DNA of 11,636 nt, taken from the NCBI GenBank assembly GCA_001897035.1, contig MKRS01000274.1:1-11636 (forward strand). Direction: 5' to 3'. Positions 6,958 through 11,636 of the stretch are shown piece after piece. The stretch comes from Bacteroidales bacterium 45-6. GTDB taxonomy: Bacteria; Bacteroidota; Bacteroidia; Bacteroidales; Dysgonomonadaceae. Position 1 is the first letter of the stretch, and each line of letters starts with the position of its first letter. The notes below the pieces were generated by a model that worked only from the letters and a program-made list of their open reading frames with translations, did no database searches and was not told the DNA's origin. The position numbers and the translations under genes were made by a program.

Positions 6958-8975
6958 TTGTATGAAAATTTGTAATTCTTAGGAATGAAAATGCTCGTTA
7001 CGGCTCCGTTGGACGGTTCGTTTTCTCGGTTATGGATGGAGAAGCTTATTTTTTCAGCGTTGTGCGAGTTGAGTATCTGGATTGTTTGGTTGATAACTTT
7101 CAAGCCCGTGCCTGTTCCCTGCGATTGCGACTGGTAGTTGTAGCCAATTCCTCGCCCGTTGTCCACAATTTGGATGAGGATGCCGTCTTTTTCTTGTTGG
7201 ATGGAAATGCCAAGGAACTTTTCCCGATCGAGTTGGCTTAAGCCATGTTTTATGGAATTTTCCAGCGGGATCTGTATCATCAGCGGAATCAAAAACGTCT
7301 TTTGCAGGTCGATTTGGGGATCGATGTCCCACGTAATGGAATAGTTATCTCCCAATTTGTACTTTTCGAGTTCGATGAAGGCTTTTGAAAACTCAATTTC
7401 GTCCGACAAGGGTATGGAAATTTGTTCTGCAAATTCGAGGCTTTTTCGTAGTAAATGCACCAAGGTGAACAAGTGTTCTTTCTTTTCCTGATCCATGTCT
7501 TGGATCTCGTTGTTGAGCACATTGAACAGAAAGTGCGGGGAAATTCGGTTTCGTATGTTCGTCATTCTAAACTGAGTGATTTGTTCCAGATAGGCGATGC
7601 GTTGCTGACTGTGCCGTTTCTTTATCAAAAAGTAGATGGCCAGGCTCATAAAAAGTCCCGAGGCGCTCACTAAGATCCAGAAATATATGCTCAGTTTTAG
7701 CGACTGCACTTCACTTTTTTGGTGGTTGATGTAAATTTCTTTTGAAAGCACCAGCGTGTCTTGCCTATATCTGAAATCCAATTCAGCTATTCGCTTCAGG
7801 GAAAGGTCATTGCGGAGAGAATCGTTCAGCTGCTGGTTTTTGTTCAGGTAGAAATAGGCAGATTTGTAGTTCCCTTGTTCATAAGCAATTTGTTCAAGAA
7901 ATTTGTTGCGGATAGAGATCAGATTGGGGTCGATGCCGCCTTCATTGTCACCGAATTCCTTTTTCAGGAAATCAATTGCAGCAAAGTCTTTCGTTTTCAG
8001 AGCGATCCCCAGCTTGACCGCATTTGCATAATAAATGGCGGGTTTGAAATGAAGCTTCAGGAAATATTTTTCAGAACTTTCCACATAATGTTTTGCGGAA
8101 TCCATGCCGTTTAAATGAAGGTAAATATCGGCCAGGTTGAGGTAGCAGAGATTGCTCGAGAACTCGTTCTTGCTTGTTTCCGCCAGGTGTTTTACTTTCA
8201 TGAACCACTCCTTTGACTTGGCGTAATTGGCCGTATAATAATAGTAGTTGCCCCGGTTGTTTGAAAATACAATCTTTTCGTTAACGTTGCGTTCGTTCAA
8301 TTCTTTTTCGGCCAAAAGATAATACTGGTCGGCAATCTTAAAATCGCGAAGGCTGAGATATACGTCTGCCAAAGCAAAGTTGACGGGGAATTTCATCTTT
8401 TTCAACCCAAGCGAGTCACACAGGAAAAGGGCTCTCCGCAGCTTTGAAACACTCATCGCGTAATTGCCTTTGAATTTGTATTGATCGGCAATATTTATCA
8501 AGATGTCGGGGGTTCGTGTGGGGATGTTGTATTGGATGGCTTTTTCATAAAAAATGATGGACGAATCCAATTTGTCCGATCTACTGTAAAGATTTCCTAT
8601 CGTGTTGTAACAATCAGAAATGAGTTCTTTCGTCGAATCTGATAGTTGGTTTGCTTGAAAATATGCGAGGGCCTTGTGTACGGAATACATGGCCGAATCA
8701 AATTTTCCAAGTAGGAAATATGCTTTCCCTTTGGTCATGAGCGCTTTGTGATAGGTCGTGCTGTCCATGGTTTGGCTAATAACTTGGCCAAGGATGGTAA
8801 TTGTGGAAGCGGGGTGGGTGGCAAGCGAATCGTTTCCCTGAAGGAGAAGATTTAGAAGTTTACTTTCTTGCAAGCTTTTTTTGTCATCTTCGCGGGAGCA
8901 TGAATGAATAAGCATCAACGACGTGAAACTTAAAATTAAGCAGGATACTTCCGTAATTTTCCTAAAACGATGCAT
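6954..8975 (-). CDS. TPR-containing LytS-type (His_kinase, PF06580-like) sensor histidine kinase
   Basis: This 673-residue kinase begins with a signal-like hydrophobic stretch (9-25) ending in LIHSC (22-26), a plausible though imperfect lipobox with H at -2. Residues about 74-390 contain roughly seven TPR-like units (examples near 120-150, 156-188, 238-268, 276-307 and 355-386), presumably periplasmic. A single transmembrane helix lies at about 429-451, followed by a basic stretch (IKKRHSQQR) and a linker. The cytoplasmic catalytic part has the phosphoacceptor motif SPHFLFNVLNNE with H481, N-box LENSIKHG (N573), and G-boxes DNGRGIG (605-611) and GTGTGLKVI (620-628). All expected residues are present. 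It would sense an envelope signal through the TPR domain and phosphorylate the overlapping LytTR regulator. The signal is unknown. Chosen start ATG 8975 gives the complete signal sequence. Confidence 0.93.
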   Translation of the reverse strand: MHRFRKITEVSCLILSFTSLMLIHSCSREDDKKSLQESKLLNLLLQGNDSLATHPASTITILGQVISQTMDSTTYHKALMTKGKAYFLLGKFDSAMYSVHKALAYFQANQLSDSTKELISDCYNTIGNLYSRSDKLDSSIIFYEKAIQYNIPTRTPDILINIADQYKFKGNYAMSVSKLRRALFLCDSLGLKKMKFPVNFALADVYLSLRDFKIADQYYLLAEKELNERNVNEKIVFSNNRGNYYYYTANYAKSKEWFMKVKHLAETSKNEFSSNLCYLNLADIYLHLNGMDSAKHYVESSEKYFLKLHFKPAIYYANAVKLGIALKTKDFAAIDFLKKEFGDNEGGIDPNLISIRNKFLEQIAYEQGNYKSAYFYLNKNQQLNDSLRNDLSLKRIAELDFRYRQDTLVLSKEIYINHQKSEVQSLKLSIYFWILVSASGLFMSLAIYFLIKKRHSQQRIAYLEQITQFRMTNIRNRISPHFLFNVLNNEIQDMDQEKKEHLFTLVHLLRKSLEFAEQISIPLSDEIEFSKAFIELEKYKLGDNYSITWDIDPQIDLQKTFLIPLMIQIPLENSIKHGLSQLDREKFLGISIQQEKDGILIQIVDNGRGIGYNYQSQSQGTGTGLKVINQTIQILNSHNAEKISFSIHNRENEPSNGAVTSIFIPKNYKFSYK

Positions 8976-9274
8976 TGCTTCTGAGCATTTGGGATCTATT
9001 CTGCGAAAATACGGAATATTTTATAAATAATTGGTAATGTTTATTGTGTTTTTTTTGTAATAATTCTTTTTATTCAAAATAAATTCTTATATAATCATTT
9101 TGATTGTTTTATAGCGTAAAATTGTGCAATTTGCCTGGTTTTCCTTTTGAGAAAAGTGAATATTATCCCTACTTGATTAAATGAAATGTATTTATCGGTG
9201 TTAAGAACGGGTTTGTATTTTGATAAAAATTGAATAATGGTATTTAATTTATAAATTATCTCAAAGTACATTTC
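8976..9274. other. AT-rich intergenic region between birA and the sensor kinase gene
   Basis: These 299 bp contain no convincing ORF and are much more AT-rich than the flanking genes. They form the 3' flank of birA and the 5' flank of the kinase gene, both on the minus strand. Small dyads are present: AAATTG-TG-CAATTT at 9119-9132, CTTTT-GAG-AAAAG at 9144-9156, and a perfect palindrome at 9245-9258. None is GC-rich or followed by a long T-run on the minus strand, so I do not call a terminator. Near the kinase start, the minus strand has TATTTTCG (9004-9011), one mismatch from the -7 consensus TAnnTTTG, without a matching -33 box. It is a weak promoter candidate. Confidence 0.6.
9245..9258. 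repeat. 14-bp perfect AT palindrome downstream of birA
   Basis: TAATTTATAAATTA reads identically on both strands. It begins 16 bp after the birA stop codon. It could be part of a weak transcript end or a protein-binding site, but in such AT-rich DNA it may be chance. Confidence 0.35.
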
Positions 9275-10015
9275 TCATTCCACCACAAACCTCACTTCCT
9301 TAAATGCAAAAGTTTCTTTTTCTCCGCTAAACTCCCTCTCCAACACCAGCAAGCCGGAAGGTTCAACATGGTGGATTTTTGCCCTGAAGACCCCTTCTTC
9401 GGAAGCAAAAGGGTGGAATCCCTCTCTGCGGTAGAGGCATTCTGCATATTTTTCCTGGAAATTTATCCATGAATCCGATGACGACTTCAGTACATGGAAA
9501 TTATGGACAATGCCTGATGCCACCTTCGATATTATTTCCTCGATGCCGTATTCCTTGCCCGTGATTTGCGATAATGAGACGGGATTTGGTGCGTCGCTTC
9601 TGAATTTTTTTTGGTTGATATTCAATCCGATACCAATAATTGAGCGGCTAATGATGTCGTCGGTGATGTCGTTCTCGATCAGCATTCCGCAAATTTTCCT
9701 GTCCCGGTAATATATATCGTTGGGCCACTTGATGCTGATTCCCGAGGTGTATTCCGAGAGGGTTTCAGCGATTGCCAAGGAAACTATCTGTGAAAGGATA
9801 AACTGCTGGTCGGCAGCCACCGATTGGGGTTTGAGCAGGAGGCTCATGGTGATGTTCTTACCAGGTTCGGATTCCCAGTAGTTGCCTCGTTGGCCTCGCC
9901 CTGCCGTTTGCCTGTCGGCAAAAACGACAGTTTCGTTTGCCTCGGGATGGTTGTTGCTCCAATTGCGAAGAAAAGAATTTGTCGAGGATGCCTCCGCAAT
10001 GTGTATTATCTCCAT
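9275..10015 (-). CDS. birA: Biotin--[acetyl-CoA-carboxylase] ligase (BirA, monofunctional, no HTH)
   Basis: The 246-residue enzyme activates biotin with ATP to biotinyl-5'-AMP and transfers it to the lysine of biotin-carboxyl-carrier domains. The biotin-binding/adenylation loop is GRGQRGNYW (39-47), corresponding to GRGRRG.xW of E. coli BirA. Further signatures are SIKWPNDIYY (94-103), KICGMLIEN (107-115) with the conserved lysine K107, and IGIGLNIN (127-134). A small C-terminal SH3-like domain (about 200-246) is present. The protein begins directly with the catalytic domain (MEIIHIAEASSTN), so it lacks the N-terminal winged HTH of bifunctional BirA and should not act as the biotin repressor. 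It lies 9 bp after an MmcQ/YjbR gene on the same strand, probably co-transcribed with it. Confidence 0.96.
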   Translation of the reverse strand: MEIIHIAEASSTNSFLRNWSNNHPEANETVVFADRQTAGRGQRGNYWESEPGKNITMSLLLKPQSVAADQQFILSQIVSLAIAETLSEYTSGISIKWPNDIYYRDRKICGMLIENDITDDIISRSIIGIGLNINQKKFRSDAPNPVSLSQITGKEYGIEEIISKVASGIVHNFHVLKSSSDSWINFQEKYAECLYRREGFHPFASEEGVFRAKIHHVEPSGLLVLEREFSGEKETFAFKEVRFVVE

Positions 10016-10024
10016 TTTCTGAAA

Positions 10025-10393
10025 TTATTCTGCCGTTTGAGCATATTCTTCTTGCTTTTTTCGAGGCAGCTTTTTAATAACCTCATCCACCGAATGATGG
10101 ACAAGGGCCTTTAGCTCCTCATCAGGCACATCGGAATCCAGGTAGATGGTGTTCCAATATTTTTTGTTGGCGTGGTATCCGGGCACAATCCCGTTGAACC
10201 TTTCGCGCAGTTCGATGGCTTTTTCGGGCTCGCATTTCAGGTTGATACGAAACCCATCGTCCGATGCTTCAATGGACATGTAGGCAAACATCTTGTCCAT
10301 CACTTTGAATACCAGCACTGTCTCGTCAAACGGAATGCATTCGCTTGCGCCTTTCACCGACAGGCAGTATTCCATTACTTCTTCCACGTTCAT
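10025..10393 (-). CDS. MmcQ/YjbR family protein
   Basis: This 122-residue protein matches the MmcQ/YjbR (CyaY-like fold) family over its full length. Visible hallmarks are an N-terminal EEVMEYCLSVKGASE segment, FDETVLVFKVMDKMFAYM (22-39), NLKCEPEKAIELRERF (51-66), and VPGYHANKKYWNTIYLD (70-86), which corresponds to the family's P.yHmnKkhWntv block. Members are often annotated as DNA-binding proteins on structural grounds, but a cellular role is not established. It is the first gene of a likely two-gene unit with birA. An exact -7 element (10427-10434) lies 33 bp upstream. The link with biotin ligase is positional only. Confidence 0.92.
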   Translation of the reverse strand: MNVEEVMEYCLSVKGASECIPFDETVLVFKVMDKMFAYMSIEASDDGFRINLKCEPEKAIELRERFNGIVPGYHANKKYWNTIYLDSDVPDEELKALVHHSVDEVIKKLPRKKQEEYAQTAE

Positions 10394-10426
10394 ATTCCAA
10401 CTAATTTTTGAGTGTGGTTGCTATTA

Positions 10427-10434
10427 CAAAGATA
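10427..10434 (-). promoter_or_regulatory. -7 promoter element for the mmcQ-like/birA unit
   Basis: The minus strand reads TATCTTTG, an exact TAnnTTTG match, 33 bp before the ATG at 10393. The -33 box at the expected distance is weak. The element lies in the 130-bp divergent gap shared with the pabB promoter. Confidence 0.45.
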
Positions 10435-10469
10435 GAAGATTATTTAGATGCTTCGGATGTTTTGAGCCT

Positions 10470-10501
10470 CTTGTTTTGCAAGCAAATTATCGTTTATTTT
10501 G
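10470..10501 (+). promoter_or_regulatory. Possible promoter for pabB-pabC
   Basis: CTTG at 10470-10473 resembles the -33 box TTTG. After 20 bp comes TTATTTTG at 10494-10501, one mismatch from TAnnTTTG. Transcription would start near 10508, 16 bp before the ATG at 10524. Spacing is right but both boxes are imperfect. Confidence 0.35.
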
Positions 10502-10523
10502 AGTCTTGAATAATTGATGCTTC

Positions 10524-11510
10524 ATGCCACATTCCACATATTATTCTGACTTGACCGAATTCTTTCTTCGGATGAATGCCTTAGGCAAACAAAAATCGCC
10601 GTTTTTGTTTGCTGTCAATTATGAACTGACACAGGCTTTTATCTGCGAACGTCCGATGGAAAACGGAGACATCCTTTTTGCAATAAATGAATTTCTCCCT
10701 GCATCGATCTTTGAAAATAAAGACTTTCACTTTTCGGCGCACCCGATTAGCGAGGAGGAGTACCGAGCTAAATTTGATATGATCCAGCAGGGATTGAGGC
10801 GGGGAGATTCATTCCTGGCAAATCTCACGGTGAAAACCCCGGTTGAGGCGAATCTGCCGCTGGAAGAGATTTTCCATCGAAGCAATGCTCCTTATCGGAT
10901 TTGCGTTCCCGGTCAGTTTGTTTGTTTTTCTCCCGAACGTTTTGTTAAAATTGCGGATGGAGAGATTACTTCGAACCCCATGAAAGGAACTATTTCTGCT
11001 TCTGTGGTCGGTGCGGAGCAAAAAATTCTTTCCGATTTTAAGGAGACGGCCGAACACAGTACAATTGTCGATTTGATCCGGAACGATTTGAGCATGGTGG
11101 CCGAATCGGTGCAGGTGAAGCGTTTCAGGTACATCGATCGTATTTCTACCTGCCATGAAGATGAAATACTGCAAGTGAGTTCGGAGATTGCAGGCAAACT
11201 GCCGGATGATTATTTGGATCATTTGGGAGATATTCTCGCAAAGCTTTTGCCTGCCGGCTCCATTTGCGGTGCGCCAAAAAGGGCAACGGTGGAGTTGATC
11301 CGCCAAGCTGAACAAGAGGAGAGGGGCTTTTATACCGGAGTTTTCGGCTATTTTGATGGGGACAGCCTTGATTCGGCTGTCATGATTCGTTTCATCGAAG
11401 AAAAAAACGGACAGAAATTTTTCAGGAGCGGTGGCGGCATCACAGCCTACAGCCGTTGTGAGGACGAGTACCAGGAGATGTTGAAAAAAATCTATTTACC
11501 CTTTTTATGA
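10524..11510 (+). CDS. pabB: Aminodeoxychorismate synthase component I (PabB)
   Basis: The 328-residue enzyme belongs to the chorismate-utilising family and would convert chorismate plus ammonia to 4-amino-4-deoxychorismate for p-aminobenzoate and folate synthesis. Conserved blocks appear in order: RRGDSFLANLT (92-102), the PMKGT motif (152-156), EHSTIVDLIRNDLSMVAE (177-194), AGSICGAPKRATVELI (244-259), GFYTGVFGYFDG (268-279) and GGGITAYS (303-310). PabB enzymes carry lysine in PIKGT, whereas anthranilate synthase TrpE has PIAGT, so K154 argues for PabB over TrpE. It is shorter than E. coli PabB (about 450 residues) because the N-terminal domain is reduced, as in many Bacteroidota homologues. 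No glutamine amidotransferase (PabA) is fused or adjacent. It overlaps the downstream pabC-like gene by 4 bp. Confidence 0.93.
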   Translation: MPHSTYYSDLTEFFLRMNALGKQKSPFLFAVNYELTQAFICERPMENGDILFAINEFLPASIFENKDFHFSAHPISEEEYRAKFDMIQQGLRRGDSFLANLTVKTPVEANLPLEEIFHRSNAPYRICVPGQFVCFSPERFVKIADGEITSNPMKGTISASVVGAEQKILSDFKETAEHSTIVDLIRNDLSMVAESVQVKRFRYIDRISTCHEDEILQVSSEIAGKLPDDYLDHLGDILAKLLPAGSICGAPKRATVELIRQAEQEERGFYTGVFGYFDGDSLDSAVMIRFIEEKNGQKFFRSGGGITAYSRCEDEYQEMLKKIYLPFL

Positions 11511-11636
11511 AACAATTTGTAGAGACCATTCGCATCGAAAACGGAGTGCCTAACCTCTTCGAAGAGCATCTTGCCCGTCTGCAAAGCACTGCCCGGCACT
11601 ACTTTGGAGCGAGCCTTGATATTTCAGCTCATGAGC
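11507..11636 (+). CDS. pabC: Aminotransferase class IV, probable aminodeoxychorismate lyase (PabC), 5' part only
   Basis: An ATG overlaps the pabB stop (ATGA) and opens a frame that runs through the end of the window. The 43 complete visible residues begin MKQFVETIRIENGVPNLFEE and continue with HLARLQSTARHYFG. The ETIRI.nG.p.nl..H..RL..t pattern is the N-terminal start of class IV (PLP, fold type IV) aminotransferases. Behind pabB, the natural reading is 4-amino-4-deoxychorismate lyase, which releases pyruvate to give p-aminobenzoate. The PLP lysine and the rest of the active site lie outside the window, so a branched-chain or D-amino-acid aminotransferase cannot be excluded from sequence alone; the operon context favours PabC. 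Confidence 0.8.
   Translation, partial: MKQFVETIRIENGVPNLFEEHLARLQSTARHYFGASLDISAHE

Noticed and set aside
10809..11315. 168-codon minus-strand frame opposite pabB
   Set aside because: Antisense shadow of a gene with all PabB motifs; no independent support.
1..11636. Mobile element, prophage, defence island or CRISPR
   Set aside because: No transposase, integrase, phage, restriction, toxin-antitoxin or Cas-like gene, no repeat array and no flanking direct repeats were seen; the content is housekeeping and regulatory.

Overview
The window reads as an ordinary chromosomal segment of a member of the Bacteroidota, most likely Bacteroidales or Marinilabiliales; I cannot name a genus. Three things point there. 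Several intergenic regions carry the phylum's -7 promoter consensus (TAnnTTTG). Clear Shine-Dalgarno sequences are mostly absent. The gene families are typical of the phylum: a DUF3667 zinc-ribbon membrane protein, a TPR-containing LytS-type kinase with a LytTR regulator, a BirA without an HTH domain, and a short PabB overlapping a class IV aminotransferase. Gene density is high. I see no tRNA, rRNA, CRISPR array, insertion sequence, integrase or phage gene.

Layout, left to right. (1) Positions 1-2352, plus strand: the 3' end of an AraC-family regulator, a 12-TM-type MFS transporter, and a flavodoxin-fold protein with a compact four-cysteine motif that suggests a [4Fe-4S] cluster. This looks like a regulator/exporter/redox-enzyme cluster with unknown substrate. 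(2) Positions 2454-3468, plus strand: a DUF3667 protein with its own well-placed promoter, which also fixes its start codon at 2509. (3) Positions 3513-4561, minus strand: lrgA-lrgB, translationally coupled and convergent with the DUF3667 gene. (4) Positions 4693-6113, minus strand: a TIGR01777-type (YfcH-like) NAD(P)-dependent epimerase, overlapped by 4 bp by a GNAT acetyltransferase. (5) Positions 6193-8975, minus strand: a two-component system made of a TPR/LytS-type sensor kinase and a LytTR response regulator, again with a 4-bp overlap. (6) Positions 8976-9274: a 299-bp AT-rich gap with small dyads. (7) Positions 9275-10393, minus strand: an MmcQ/YjbR-family gene and birA, 9 bp apart. (8) Positions 10394-10523: a divergent promoter region. 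(9) Positions 10524-11636, plus strand: pabB overlapping a pabC-like gene that runs off the window, forming p-aminobenzoate for folate.

The genes do not obviously form one system. The most suggestive functional link is between lrgAB and the nearby LytS/LytTR-type two-component system, because LytSR controls lrgAB in Firmicutes, but here this is only inference from proximity. I found no convincing evidence of an undescribed biological system. The observations below are modest: a start-codon correction, a kinase that may carry both a lipid anchor and a transmembrane anchor, and an Fe-S-type flavoprotein beside an efflux pump.
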